From Pseudomonadota bacterium (GTDB lineage: Bacteria; Pseudomonadota; Gammaproteobacteria; Burkholderiales; Burkholderiaceae_B): a DNA stretch of 64,000 nt. The notes beneath the pieces were generated by a model. It was given only the letters and a program-made list of their open reading frames with translations, searched no databases and was not told the origin of the DNA. Below, piece after piece: positions 44,180 through 52,930 of the stretch. The position numbers and the translations under genes are program-made. The stretch spans positions 3,666 to 67,665 of the forward strand of contig JAEXOO010000006.1 in NCBI GenBank assembly GCA_023439305.1. The letters are read 5' to 3'. Position 1 is the first letter of the stretch; every line of letters begins with the position of its first letter.

Positions 44180-45169
44180 TTAGATTACCTTTGCGGCCAA
44201 CAGGTCATGCATGTGCAGAGCCCCTAATAGTAGCCCGTTTGCGTCCAACACCAGCATTTGGTTGATGCGTAGCTTGTCCATCTGGCCGGCGGCTTCGATG
44301 GCCAGGGCATCCGGCGAGATACTGCGTGGCTGGCGTGTCATGCCTGCCGATACGGGTAAGTGGCGTATATCGCCCTGGCGGGCGATCAGGCGGCGCAGGT
44401 CGCCGTCGGTAAACAGACCCAGGGGATGGCCCTGCGCATCGGCCACGATCGTCATGCCCATGCCTTTGGCCGACATTTCGGCCAGGGCGTCAGGCACCAG
44501 GGTGTCGGGGGCGACGATGGGTAACTGGTCGCCGCGGCGCATGACATTGCGCACGAAGGTCAGTAACTGGCGGCCCAGTGCGCCGCCAGGGTGCGAGCGG
44601 GCGAAGTCTTCGCGGCTGAAGCCCCTGGCTTCCAGGCAGGCCACGGCCAGCGCGTCTCCCAGCGCCAAGGCGGCGGTGGTGCTGGCCGTCGGCGCCAGAT
44701 TTAGGGGACAGGCTTCCTGTTCGACATGGGCATCCAGATGCAGGTCGGCGTTCTGGGCCAGTTCGGAGTGGGCATTGCCCGTGATGGCGATGAGCTTGGC
44801 GCCCATGCGGCGCAGCACCGTCAGCACCGTCATCAGTTCCTGGGCCTGGCCGGAATAGGAAATGGCGACTACTACGTCCTGACTGGTGATCATGCCCAGA
44901 TCGCCATGCAGGGCTTCGGCAGCGTGCATGAAGAACGCCGGCGTGCCTGTGGATGCCAGGGTGGCGGCGATCTTGCGGGCGATATGGCCGGATTTGCCGA
45001 TTCCTGTCACGACGACGCGGCCCTGGCAATGCATGAGCATCTGCGTGGCTTTGACAAAATGGTCGTCCAGCCGCGCGCTGAGCGCTTGCAGGGCGTCGAT
45101 TTCAGTGGCGAAGGTGCGGCGGGCCGAGGCCAGCGCCTGTTCGGAGTCGGGAATATCCGGTGTATTCAT
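44180..45169 (-). CDS. kdsD: D-arabinose 5-phosphate isomerase KdsD
   Basis: Enzyme of 329 aa converting ribulose-5-phosphate to arabinose-5-phosphate for Kdo synthesis. The N-terminal SIS domain includes VVVTGIGKSGHIARKIAATLASTGTPAFF and HGDLGMI; two CBS repeats lie at about 205-260 and 275-329 (MRRGDQLPIV, LFTDGDLRRL). The active-site ARSHPGGALGR segment is intact. It heads the kdsD-kdsC-lptCAB block and is divergent from the GbsR-like gene across 155 bp. Confidence 0.96.
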   Translation of the reverse strand: MNTPDIPDSEQALASARRTFATEIDALQALSARLDDHFVKATQMLMHCQGRVVVTGIGKSGHIARKIAATLASTGTPAFFMHAAEALHGDLGMITSQDVVVAISYSGQAQELMTVLTVLRRMGAKLIAITGNAHSELAQNADLHLDAHVEQEACPLNLAPTASTTAALALGDALAVACLEARGFSREDFARSHPGGALGRQLLTFVRNVMRRGDQLPIVAPDTLVPDALAEMSAKGMGMTIVADAQGHPLGLFTDGDLRRLIARQGDIRHLPVSAGMTRQPRSISPDALAIEAAGQMDKLRINQMLVLDANGLLLGALHMHDLLAAKVI

Positions 45170-45294
45170 GGCGAAATTGTAAACGCGAAGCGTGGTCTTC
45201 GCATGCCGGTTTGCGGGCTCTCATTTTAAGGGAGAGTGCGTGAATCCAGTAGTCGCGTAAATACTTTAGGGTTAAGATACGGTCTGTTTCGTTG

Positions 45295-45312
45295 TTTCAG
45301 TAATTACTGAAA
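45295..45312. promoter_or_regulatory. Perfect 18-bp palindrome upstream of the GbsR-cyd operon
   Basis: TTTCAGTAATTACTGAAA is a perfect 9+9 inverted repeat ending 12 bp before the ATG of the GbsR/MarR-type regulator, at a length and AT-rich centre suited to a dimeric winged-helix repressor. It covers the region where a ribosome would bind; no Shine-Dalgarno is evident. Autoregulation and control of the whole cyd operon is the simplest interpretation. Confidence 0.7.
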
Positions 45313-45324
45313 ATTCAAAATACC

Positions 45325-45891
45325 ATGAACCTAGGACCACAGGCGGAACGTTTTGTTCTGCACTTCGGGGAAATGGGCGGGCGTTGGGGGGTCAACCGTA
45401 CGGTCGGCCAGATCTATGCTTTGCTGTTTATTTCACCCCAAGCCCTGCACGCCGACGAGATTGCCGAAACACTGGGCATTTCGCGCTCCAACGTCAGCAT
45501 GAGCCTGCGCGAGCTGCAATCCTGGCGGCTGGTCAGCATGACGCACAAGATTGGCGAGCGGCGTGAATACTTCGAGTCCCCCAAGGATGTGTGGGAGATT
45601 TTCCGCACCCTGGTCGAGGAAAAGCGCAAGCGCGAGATCGATCCCACATTGACGCTGTTGCGAAGTATCCTTATGGAAGCGCCCGTGAACGAGGAAGAGG
45701 CGCACGGCCAGCAACGCATCACCGAGATGCTGGAGTTGATCGAGTTGGCGTGTGGCTGGTTTGACGAAGTGCATCATCTGCCGCCCGAGACTTTGCAGAA
45801 CTTGATGCGATTGGGCAGCAAGGTGCAGAAGGTCCTGGGTTTTGCCGGAAAGATTCGCAAAGCTGATCAAACTGGGGGTCGTCATGATTGA
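45325..45891 (+). CDS. GbsR/MarR-family transcriptional regulator of the cyd operon
   Basis: Winged-helix regulator of 188 aa. The N-terminus reads M-N-L-G-P-Q-A-E-R-F-V-L-H-F-G-E-M-G-G-R-W-G, the GbsR subfamily pattern. The HTH is at about 42-80 (LHADEIAETLGISRSNVSMSLREL), and a helical C-terminal region of about 90 residues may bind ligand or dimerise. There is no cysteine cluster for an Fe-S centre; only one cysteine (ELACGWF) is present. The 3' end overlaps cydA by 8 bp, so regulator and oxidase are translationally linked. The 18-bp palindrome just upstream is a likely operator. Confidence 0.9.
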   Translation: MNLGPQAERFVLHFGEMGGRWGVNRTVGQIYALLFISPQALHADEIAETLGISRSNVSMSLRELQSWRLVSMTHKIGERREYFESPKDVWEIFRTLVEEKRKREIDPTLTLLRSILMEAPVNEEEAHGQQRITEMLELIELACGWFDEVHHLPPETLQNLMRLGSKVQKVLGFAGKIRKADQTGGRHD

Positions 45892-47467
45892 TCTGGATGT
45901 CGTTACCTTGTCGCGGCTGCAATTTGCATCCACCGCGATGTTTCACTTCTTGTTCGTACCGTTGACGCTGGGCCTATCGTTCCTCTTGGCCATCATGGAA
46001 AGCGTCTATGTCATGACGGGCCGCGACATCTGGCGCCGCATGACCAAGTTCTGGGGCGTGCTCTTCGGCATCAATTTCGCCCTGGGCGTGGCCACCGGCA
46101 TCGTGATGGAATTCCAGTTCGGCATGAACTGGGCCTACTACAGTCATTACGTGGGCGACATCTTCGGCGCTCCGCTGGCCATCGAAGGCTTGATGGCCTT
46201 CTTTCTGGAAGCTACCTTCGTCGGCCTGTTCTTCTTTGGCTGGGATCGACTGTCCAAGCTGGGTCACCTGATCGTCACCTGGCTGGTCGCCCTGGGCACC
46301 AATCTGTCGGCGCTCTGGATCCTGGTGGCCAACGGCTGGATGCAGAACCCGGTGGGCGCCGTCTTCAATCCGCAGACCATGCGCATGGAAATGACGGACT
46401 TCGCGGCCGTGATCTTCAATCCGGTCGCGCAGGCCAAGTTCGTGCACACCGTCAGTGCCGGCTATGTGCTGGGCGCCATGTTCATCATGGGCATCAGCGC
46501 CTGGTATCTGCTGCGCGGTCGCCATATCGATCTGGCCAAGCGCTCCATGACGGTGGCCGCCAGCTTCGGGCTGGCATCGGCATTGTCGGTGGTGGTGCTG
46601 GGCGACGAAAGCGGCTACCTGACGACCGAGCACCAGCAGATGAAGATCGCCGCCATGGAAGCCATGTGGGAAACGGAAGAGGCGCCCGCCAATTTCAATC
46701 TGATCGCCATTCCCAACCAGGAAGCGCGCGAGAATAGTTTCGCTATCGAGATTCCCTGGGTCATGGGCTTGATCGGCACCCGTTCGCTGACCACACCCAT
46801 GTTGGGCATCAATGAATTGGTGGAACACGCCAAGATCCGGATCGCCAATGGCTTGCGCGCCTATCAGGCCTTGCAGACGGTGCGGGCGGACGCATCCAAC
46901 ATCGAGGCCCGGCGCTTGTTCGACGCTAACTGGCGCGACTTGGGCTATGCCTTGCTGCTCAAGCGCTATATGGACGATATCACCCAGGCGACGCCCGAGC
47001 AGATCGCCCAGGCGGCCTGGGATACGGTGCCGCAGGTGGCGCCGTTGTTCTGGAGTTTCCGCGTCATGGTGGGCTTGGGGATGTACTTCATCCTGTTCTT
47101 TGCGGTGGCTTTCCTGTTGGCTTCGCGCGACCGGCTGCAGCGTCATCCGCGCCTGCTCAAGTTGGCTGTGTTCAGCATTCCGCTGCCCTGGATTGCGATC
47201 GAGTGCGGCTGGTTCGTGGCTGAGTTCGGCCGCCAGCCCTGGGCCATCGAGGGCGTGTTGCCCACCTACTATGCGGCATCGGGCCTGTCCTTTACGGACC
47301 TGATGATCAGCATGAGTATTTTCTTGCTGTTGTACGGCACCTTGGCCGTGATCGGCATCAAGGTCATGCTGCACGCCATCCGCAAAGGGCCGGATGACCA
47401 CGGCGCGCAGCCCGCGCCTTCGGCCCTGTCCTATGGCTCGCGCAACGCGCCCTTGCTGCGCGGTTAA
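45884..47467 (+). CDS. cydA: Cytochrome bd ubiquinol oxidase subunit I
   Basis: Membrane subunit of 527 aa carrying the three hemes and the quinol site of the high-affinity terminal oxidase. Axial ligand His21 (AMFHFLFVPLTLG) and His188 (FVHTVSAGYV) are present, as are Glu101 and Glu109 in AIEGLMAFFLEATF. The long Q loop has Lys and Glu equivalents near 254 and 259 (QMKIAAMEAMWET), and GRQPW is near 450, so this is the long-loop bd-I type rather than the cyanide-insensitive CioA type. The ATG at 45884 follows GGGGG and overlaps the regulator gene. cydB follows after 12 bp. Confidence 0.97.
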   Translation: MIDLDVVTLSRLQFASTAMFHFLFVPLTLGLSFLLAIMESVYVMTGRDIWRRMTKFWGVLFGINFALGVATGIVMEFQFGMNWAYYSHYVGDIFGAPLAIEGLMAFFLEATFVGLFFFGWDRLSKLGHLIVTWLVALGTNLSALWILVANGWMQNPVGAVFNPQTMRMEMTDFAAVIFNPVAQAKFVHTVSAGYVLGAMFIMGISAWYLLRGRHIDLAKRSMTVAASFGLASALSVVVLGDESGYLTTEHQQMKIAAMEAMWETEEAPANFNLIAIPNQEARENSFAIEIPWVMGLIGTRSLTTPMLGINELVEHAKIRIANGLRAYQALQTVRADASNIEARRLFDANWRDLGYALLLKRYMDDITQATPEQIAQAAWDTVPQVAPLFWSFRVMVGLGMYFILFFAVAFLLASRDRLQRHPRLLKLAVFSIPLPWIAIECGWFVAEFGRQPWAIEGVLPTYYAASGLSFTDLMISMSIFLLLYGTLAVIGIKVMLHAIRKGPDDHGAQPAPSALSYGSRNAPLLRG

Positions 47468-47479
47468 GGAGGAAACGTC

Positions 47480-48631
47480 ATGGAAAACCTGATTCTTCTT
47501 GATTACGACACGTTGCGCGTGATCTGGTGGCTGCTGCTGGGCGTGCTGCTGGTCGCTTTCGCCATCATGGACGGCGCGGATCTGGGCGTGGCCATGGCCT
47601 TGCCGCTGGTGGCGCGCACAGACGACGAGCGTCGTGTGCTCTATAACGTCATCGGCCCGGTGTGGGAAGGCAACCAGGTCTGGTTGATCGTGGCGGGCGG
47701 GGTGGCCTTCGCCGCCTGGCCCCTGCTGTATGCCATGGCTTTCTCGGGCTTTTACCTGGCCATGATGCTGTTGCTGGTGGCGCTGATCGTGCGTCCGGTG
47801 GCCATCAAGTATCGCAGCAAGCTGTCTTCCAATCGCTGGCGTCGCAATTGGGATGTCATTTGGACGGCGGCTGGCGTGGTGTCTTCCCTGGTCTTTGGCG
47901 TGGCGATCGGCAATGTAATTCTGGGCGTGCCTTTCGGATTTGACCCCACGACGCTGCGTCCCCTGTATGAAGGTAATTTCTTTGGCTTGTTCCGGCCCTT
48001 CGCCATTCTGTGCGGCGTGCTCAGCGTGCTGATGCTGGCGTTCCAGGGGGTGGTGGTGCTGGCCTGGAAGGCGACCGACCAGGTGGCGCGCCGTGCGCGC
48101 GCCTGGGCCTTGCCGCTGGGCTTGCTGTCCATCTTGGTTTTTGCCGCAGGCGGCTGGTGGATCACCCACTTGAATGGCTACGCCATGAGCTGGCCCGAAG
48201 TGGGCCACGCCATGTCCAACCCTATCGGCAAGACCGTCGAGGTCGTGCAGGGCGGGTGGCTGGCCAATTATCGCCAGTGGCCGCTGCTATGGCTGGCGCC
48301 TGCAGCCGGGTTTGCCGGCCTGCTCCTGGGGGCCTTGCTGGCTGGGCGCGGCCGTGGCTTGCTGGGGGTCTTGTTCTCATCCTTGGCGCTGGCCGGCATC
48401 ATCTTGACCTTTGGCTTTGCCGTATTCCCTTTCTTGTTGCCATCCTCGCTGACACCTGGTTCCAGCCTGACGCTGTTTGATGCGTCCGCCAGCCATTTCA
48501 CGCTGTGGCTGATGCTGCTCATCACCCTGGTGTTTCTGCCCATCATTGTTCTGTACACCTCCTGGGTCTACAGCGTGATGCGCGGCAAGGTGTCGGTGTC
48601 CAGCATGAACGACGCCCCTCATTCCTACTAA
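47480..48631 (+). CDS. cydB: Cytochrome bd ubiquinol oxidase subunit II
   Basis: Membrane subunit of 383 aa with about nine helices that stabilises CydA and the hemes. Characteristic segments are WWLLLGVLLVAFAIMDGADLGV, IGPVWEGNQVWLIVAGG, FAAWPLLYA and PSSLTPGSSLTLFDASAS. AGGAGGAAA precedes the ATG at 47480. It lies 12 bp after cydA and 14 bp before cydX. Confidence 0.97.
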   Translation: MENLILLDYDTLRVIWWLLLGVLLVAFAIMDGADLGVAMALPLVARTDDERRVLYNVIGPVWEGNQVWLIVAGGVAFAAWPLLYAMAFSGFYLAMMLLLVALIVRPVAIKYRSKLSSNRWRRNWDVIWTAAGVVSSLVFGVAIGNVILGVPFGFDPTTLRPLYEGNFFGLFRPFAILCGVLSVLMLAFQGVVVLAWKATDQVARRARAWALPLGLLSILVFAAGGWWITHLNGYAMSWPEVGHAMSNPIGKTVEVVQGGWLANYRQWPLLWLAPAAGFAGLLLGALLAGRGRGLLGVLFSSLALAGIILTFGFAVFPFLLPSSLTPGSSLTLFDASASHFTLWLMLLITLVFLPIIVLYTSWVYSVMRGKVSVSSMNDAPHSY

Positions 48632-48645
48632 GGAGGCCTGAAACT

Positions 48646-48786
48646 ATGTGGTATTTTTCCTGGATTCTGGGCTTGGGTCTGGCCTGCGCCTTTGCCATCT
48701 TGAATGCAATGTGGTTTGAACTGCGCCAGACCAGCGCCGTGCTGGACGATGTCCAGCGTGTTCCCAACCCGGACGTCGAGGCCTGA
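48646..48786 (+). CDS. cydX: Cytochrome bd small subunit CydX
   Basis: Single-helix peptide of 46 aa. M-W-Y-F-S-W-I-L-G-L-G-L-A-C-A-F-A-I-L-N matches the CydX pattern (WYFaWiLG...A..f.i.NamW.E), including the functionally important N-terminal Trp-Tyr-Phe and the Glu after NAMWFE. A full AGGAGG is at 48631-48636. It is required for oxidase stability in E. coli. The stop is immediately followed by the cydD TTG start. Confidence 0.95.
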   Translation: MWYFSWILGLGLACAFAILNAMWFELRQTSAVLDDVQRVPNPDVEA

Positions 48787-50484
48787 TTGGCCGCACAGAG
48801 CGAGGTCGCGCAGCAGTGGCTTGGGGAGTTCTCCGCCCAGGCCCGAGCGGCCTTGCGTTGGCCCATGGCCGCGCCGGTGCTGGCCGGTGTTCTGCTGATC
48901 GGGCAGGCATGGCTCTTGGCCAGCGTGGTTCAGGCTGTGGTGGTTGACCGCCTGGCGTGGACCTCGCAATGGCCATCCATCGTAGCCGTGTTGTTTTTGC
49001 TGCTGCTGCGCGCTGGCTTGCTGGCCAGCGGCGAGCGTCGCGCTCAGCAGGTGTCCGAGCAGATCAAGCAGAGTTTGCGCGCGGATCTGTTTTCCCGTTT
49101 GTTTCGCACCACCGTTCCCCGCCTGCGAGCCAGCAGCAGCGGGGAGCTTTCGTCCAGCCTGCTTACCCAGGTCGAGGCCCTGGACGGCTTTCTGACGCGT
49201 TATCTGCCCTCTATGGCAGCGGCAGCGCTGGTGCCGTTGGCCCTGATGCTGGCGGTCCTGCCGGTCGACGGCATCGTGGCCTTGATTCTGCTCTTTAGCA
49301 CGCCGCTGATTCCCTTGTTCATGGCGCTCGTGGGCTGGGGGGCGGAAGCGGCCAGTCGGGATCAGCAGCAGGCCACGTTGCGGCTGTCCGGATTTTTTGC
49401 AGACCGCTTGCGCGGCATCTTCACCTTGAGTCTGCTGGGTCGGGGGCCCGACGAAGTGGCTCGTGTCGAACTGGCAAGCCAGGAATTGCAGTCCCGCACC
49501 ATGAAGGTATTGCGCATTGCATTTCTTTCCTCTGCCGTGCTGGAGTTCTTCGCCGCTCTGGGGGTGGCGGGCATTGCGGTCTACATCGGTCTGGGATACC
49601 TGGGGTATCTGGGTGAGTCATTTGCAGGTCTGAGTTTGCAGCAGGGCCTGTTCTGCCTATTGTTGGCGCCGGAGGCCTACCAGCCACTACGTCAGTTGGC
49701 GGCCAATTACCACGATAGGGCGGCCGCGCGGGCGGCGGCGGCCGAGCTGGACCGTGTCTGGAGCCGTCTCGGGCAAGACCTGATCTCTGCCGGTTCGCCC
49801 GCCGAGGCGGGCTCGGTGTTTGCCCCCTTGCCGGTCCTGGTGCTGAGTCATGCCCGTTTGCTCCGCCCGGGCAGCGATGAACTATTGCTGCGGGTGCCGG
49901 GCTTGCAATTGTATATAGATCATTCCTATGCCTTGCTGGGCGCCAGCGGCACGGGCAAGACCAGCCTGCTGGAAACCTTGGTGGGCTTGCGTCCGCTGGA
50001 CGGCGGGCAGGTGATGCTGCGGGGCAACGACACGACGGGGCGCCTGCTGACACGGCATGACGGAGTCGCGCTGATTTCTCAACAAGCCTTTCTGTCCATG
50101 GGATCCATCGGCGCCAGCCTGAGGCTGGCCGATCCGCATGCCAGCGATGAACAGCTCTGGCGCGCCCTGGCGCTGGCGTGCGCTGATGATTTTGTGCGTG
50201 CCTTGCCCCATGGGCTGGACAGCGCACTGGGAGAGGGCGGCTTTGGCTTGTCGGGCGGGCAGATCCAGCGTCTGGCCCTGGCGCGGCTGTTCCTGACCGA
50301 CCCGCACTTGGTGCTCCTGGACGAACCTACATCGCGTCTGGACGGGGCGACGCGCGATCGGGTCATGGACAATATCCTGCAGTTTTGCCAAGGTCGATGC
50401 CTGCTGCTGGCCACCCATGATGAGCAACTGGCCGCCCGCTGCTCGGCACGCCTGCATATCGCCCAAGGAGTGTTGTCCGCATGA
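48787..50484 (+). CDS. cydD: CydD subunit of the CydDC ABC exporter
   Basis: ABC half-transporter of 565 aa, with CydC forming the heterodimer needed for cytochrome bd assembly (reported to move thiols and/or heme). Six helices precede the nucleotide-binding domain. Walker A GASGTGKTS is near 395, the signature LSGGQIQRLALARLFL is canonical, and Walker B is LVLLDEPTSRLD. The start is TTG 48787, directly after the cydX stop, with GAGG at 48778-48781; no ATG occurs before the first helix. It overlaps cydC by 4 bp. Confidence 0.95.
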   Translation: MAAQSEVAQQWLGEFSAQARAALRWPMAAPVLAGVLLIGQAWLLASVVQAVVVDRLAWTSQWPSIVAVLFLLLLRAGLLASGERRAQQVSEQIKQSLRADLFSRLFRTTVPRLRASSSGELSSSLLTQVEALDGFLTRYLPSMAAAALVPLALMLAVLPVDGIVALILLFSTPLIPLFMALVGWGAEAASRDQQQATLRLSGFFADRLRGIFTLSLLGRGPDEVARVELASQELQSRTMKVLRIAFLSSAVLEFFAALGVAGIAVYIGLGYLGYLGESFAGLSLQQGLFCLLLAPEAYQPLRQLAANYHDRAAARAAAAELDRVWSRLGQDLISAGSPAEAGSVFAPLPVLVLSHARLLRPGSDELLLRVPGLQLYIDHSYALLGASGTGKTSLLETLVGLRPLDGGQVMLRGNDTTGRLLTRHDGVALISQQAFLSMGSIGASLRLADPHASDEQLWRALALACADDFVRALPHGLDSALGEGGFGLSGGQIQRLALARLFLTDPHLVLLDEPTSRLDGATRDRVMDNILQFCQGRCLLLATHDEQLAARCSARLHIAQGVLSA

Positions 50485-52175
50485 AAGCCTGGTTCCGGCT
50501 CTTGGGCGGCAGCCTGCGCGAGCGTCGCGGGCTGCTGGCGCTGACAGTGTTTCTGGCCTGCAGCACAGTGGCGGCCGGGGTCGGCCTGCTGGGTGTTGCC
50601 GGGTGGTTCTTGACCAGCGCCTTTCTGGCTGCCCTGGGTATTGTCTTCAATCTGTTTGGCCCGTCTGCACTGATACGTGGGCTGTCGTTCTGGCGTATTG
50701 CATCCCGGTATCTGGAGCGAGTCGTGGGCCATGCTCTGACGCTGGATTTGCAGGTGCGCATCCGCACCCGGGTATTTGGTCGTCTGGCTCATTTCAGCCA
50801 GGCCAGACTGGCGCAGTTCCGAGATGGCGAGCTAGCGTCCAGCTTGACGGCAGACGTCGCCGTTCTGGATCTGGTGTTGTTGCTGCTCATCGCTCCCCTG
50901 GCCACATCCGTGTTGGCCGGGCTGGCATTCAGCTTGATTCTGGGAGCCTGGCTGTCCTGGTGGGCCTGGATCGTGCTGGCATGTATTTTGCTAGCGGCCT
51001 GTCTGGTTCCTTATCTGTGCGCTCGCGGCGCGGCGCGCTCCGCCCAGCGCGTGCACCTGCTTGAGAATCAATTGCGAACTTTGACGCATCATGCGGTGCG
51101 TGCTTATGTGGATATCCAGATTTTCGCTGCGCAGGAGCCTGTGCAGGAGCAGGTCGAGACATTGAGCCGGCAACTGGGGCAGGCCCGCCTGAACAGCAAC
51201 GCCTGGGGTGTGGCGGGGCAGTGTCTGCAGCAAGTGCTGATGGGCGCCGCCTTGTTGGTCTGCTTGCTGGCAGGCGCGCAGCAAGTCAATCTGGGGGCGA
51301 TGAGCGGGCCTGTATGGGTAGGTCTGGTATTGGCGCTGTTGGGCCTGTTCGAGATCATGGCTCCCATGATGCGCGGGGCGTCGCGCCTGGGCGAGGTAGA
51401 GGCCGCCAGCCGCCGCTTGCTGCAGGTTATGGACGAGCCCGTGGACGAGGAGGCGGAAAAGGGGCGGGACCTGCCGGCCCGTCAGCCTGCTGAGCTGGAG
51501 CTGAAAAAGCTGGATTTCTCTTATGGAGATCAGCCTGTTCTGCAGGCGGTGGATTTGCAGGTGCCTGCCGGTGCGCATCTGGCTTTGTTCGGTCCCAGCG
51601 GTTCTGGCAAGTCGACGCTGCTGGGTGTGTTGATGCGGCTGCTGCCCGTGCAGCAGGGGCAGTATCTTATCGACGGCGAGCCTGCGCAGGTATGGTCGAG
51701 AACGGGCTGGTATCGACATAGCGCCTTGCTCGCGCAGGACTCGCCCTTGTTTTTGGGTACAGTGCGGGACAATCTGCTGCTGGCCGACCCGGCGGCCACT
51801 GATACGCAGCTTTGGCAGGCTCTGCGCGATGCACAGCTGGAAAGCATGGTGCGAGCGCTTCCCCAAGGTATGGACACGTGGCTGGGCGAAGGGGGGCAGC
51901 AGTGGTCCCTGGGGCAACAGCGGCGTTTGTGTCTGGCGCGTCTGTTATTGTCGCCAGCTCGAATCTGGTTTCTGGATGAGCCTACTGCCAGCCTGGACGG
52001 CCCGACCAGTCAGGCCTTGATGCAGGACATTCTGGCTGCTGGCCGGGGGCGCACGGTGATCATGGCTACACACGACACCCGTCTACTGACGCAGGTGGAT
52101 CGTGTATGGCGGCTGGACGGCGGGCGCGTGCTGTCCGAGCCGCCCTGCAAGCCGTCTGATGCGTCTTCTGATTGA
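50481..52175 (+). CDS. cydC: CydC subunit of the CydDC ABC exporter
   Basis: ABC half-transporter of 564 aa. Segments typical of CydC are LTVFLACSTVAAGVGLLGVAGWFLTSAFL and FNLFGPSALIRGLSFWRIASRYLERVV. Walker A GPSGSGKST is intact near 374 and Walker B is IWFLDEPTASLD, but the signature is WSLGQ instead of LSGGQ or LSGGE, so one composite ATP site of the CydDC dimer is probably degenerate. The ATGA overlap couples it to cydD. No clear terminator follows its stop, although a hairpin with a T run lies 118 bp downstream. Confidence 0.94.
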   Translation: MKAWFRLLGGSLRERRGLLALTVFLACSTVAAGVGLLGVAGWFLTSAFLAALGIVFNLFGPSALIRGLSFWRIASRYLERVVGHALTLDLQVRIRTRVFGRLAHFSQARLAQFRDGELASSLTADVAVLDLVLLLLIAPLATSVLAGLAFSLILGAWLSWWAWIVLACILLAACLVPYLCARGAARSAQRVHLLENQLRTLTHHAVRAYVDIQIFAAQEPVQEQVETLSRQLGQARLNSNAWGVAGQCLQQVLMGAALLVCLLAGAQQVNLGAMSGPVWVGLVLALLGLFEIMAPMMRGASRLGEVEAASRRLLQVMDEPVDEEAEKGRDLPARQPAELELKKLDFSYGDQPVLQAVDLQVPAGAHLALFGPSGSGKSTLLGVLMRLLPVQQGQYLIDGEPAQVWSRTGWYRHSALLAQDSPLFLGTVRDNLLLADPAATDTQLWQALRDAQLESMVRALPQGMDTWLGEGGQQWSLGQQRRLCLARLLLSPARIWFLDEPTASLDGPTSQALMQDILAAGRGRTVIMATHDTRLLTQVDRVWRLDGGRVLSEPPCKPSDASSD

Positions 52176-52249
52176 GTCGGTCAGCTCTGGACTTGTCGAG
52201 TCAAGCGCGTCGTATTAGCGCAACTTCGCGCAACAGGCCGGTTCAGCCC

Positions 52250-52277
52250 TTGTTGCCCTGGCTCAATTGTGTACACT
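52250..52277 (+). promoter_or_regulatory. Putative promoter of apt
   Basis: TTGTTG (52250-52255), a 16-bp spacer and TACACT (52272-52277) give a moderate sigma-70 match, placing the transcript start near 52284, about 50 bp before the apt ATG. Confidence 0.4.
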
Positions 52278-52292
52278 TGCGGCGTATCCACG

Positions 52293-52318
52293 GACGCTTT
52301 TCGCGTCAGGATTTTTTT
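52293..52318 (+). terminator. Terminator-like hairpin in the apt leader
   Basis: GACGC (52293-52297), loop TTTTC, GCGTC (52303-52307), then AGGA and eight T. The stem is short and the T run starts a few bases late. It could end cydC transcription or act as an attenuator between the apt promoter and the apt start at 52335. Confidence 0.5.
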
Positions 52319-52334
52319 TGTTGTAGCCCTCGAC

Positions 52335-52886
52335 ATGCAAACTGATCCAGCCCAATACATCCGTCAAATCATCCGCAACGTGCCTGATTGGCCCAAGCCG
52401 GGCGTGACGTTCCGCGATATTACCCCTGTGCTGCAGGACCCGCGCTCCTTCCGAGTGCTGATAGACCTGTTCGTATACCGCTACATGGGGCAGAAGCTGG
52501 ATCTGGTGGCTGGCGTAGATGCGCGCGGCTTTATTGTAGGCTCGGTGCTGGCTTATGAACTGAATCTGGGTTTCGTGCCGGTGCGCAAGCAAGGCAAGTT
52601 GCCGTTCAATACAGTCGCCGAAGAATATTCGTTGGAATATGGCAATGCCAGCGTTGAAATGCATACGGATTCGGTGCGTCCCGGCCAGCGCGTCCTGTTG
52701 ATCGACGACCTGATCGCCACTGGCGGCACCTTGATGGCCGCTGCCCGCCTGTTGCAGCGTCTGGGCGCGAACGTGGTGGAAGCTGCTGCCATTATTGATC
52801 TGCCCGAGCTGGGCGGCTCCAAAGCCGTGGTTGATTCCGGATTGCCGGTGTATACGGTCTGTAGTTTCAACGAAGCCGATCGTTGA
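52335..52886 (+). CDS. apt: Adenine phosphoribosyltransferase
   Basis: Purine salvage enzyme of 183 aa making AMP from adenine and PRPP. The sequence begins [27 protein letters not shown], followed by [22 protein letters not shown] and the PRPP loop [13 protein letters not shown] (about 120-132). The ATG at 52335 gives the standard N-terminus; an upstream in-frame start would lie in the leader hairpin. A strong terminator follows after 8 bp. Confidence 0.97.
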   Translation: MQTDPAQYIRQIIRNVPDWPKPGVTFRDITPVLQDPRSFRVLIDLFVYRYMGQKLDLVAGVDARGFIVGSVLAYELNLGFVPVRKQGKLPFNTVAEEYSLEYGNASVEMHTDSVRPGQRVLLIDDLIATGGTLMAAARLLQRLGANVVEAAAIIDLPELGGSKAVVDSGLPVYTVCSFNEADR

Positions 52887-52894
52887 TGACGATA

Positions 52895-52919
52895 ACCCGC
52901 CGGAAGGCGGGTTTTTTTT
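52895..52919 (+). terminator. Rho-independent terminator of apt
   Basis: ACCCGCC (52895-52901) and GGCGGGT (52906-52912) with a GGAA loop, followed by eight T. Confidence 0.93.
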
Positions 52920-52930
52920 GATTGTTCAGT

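Noticed and set aside
45842..45883. Upstream in-frame start for cydA
   Set aside because: It lies deep within the GbsR-like gene and adds 14 residues absent from CydA; GGGGG precedes the ATG at 45884 instead.
45974..48208. A 744-codon minus-strand open frame opposite cydA-cydB
   Set aside because: Antisense shadow; the product is His/Gln/Arg-rich without domain features, and cydA and cydB are unambiguous on the plus strand.
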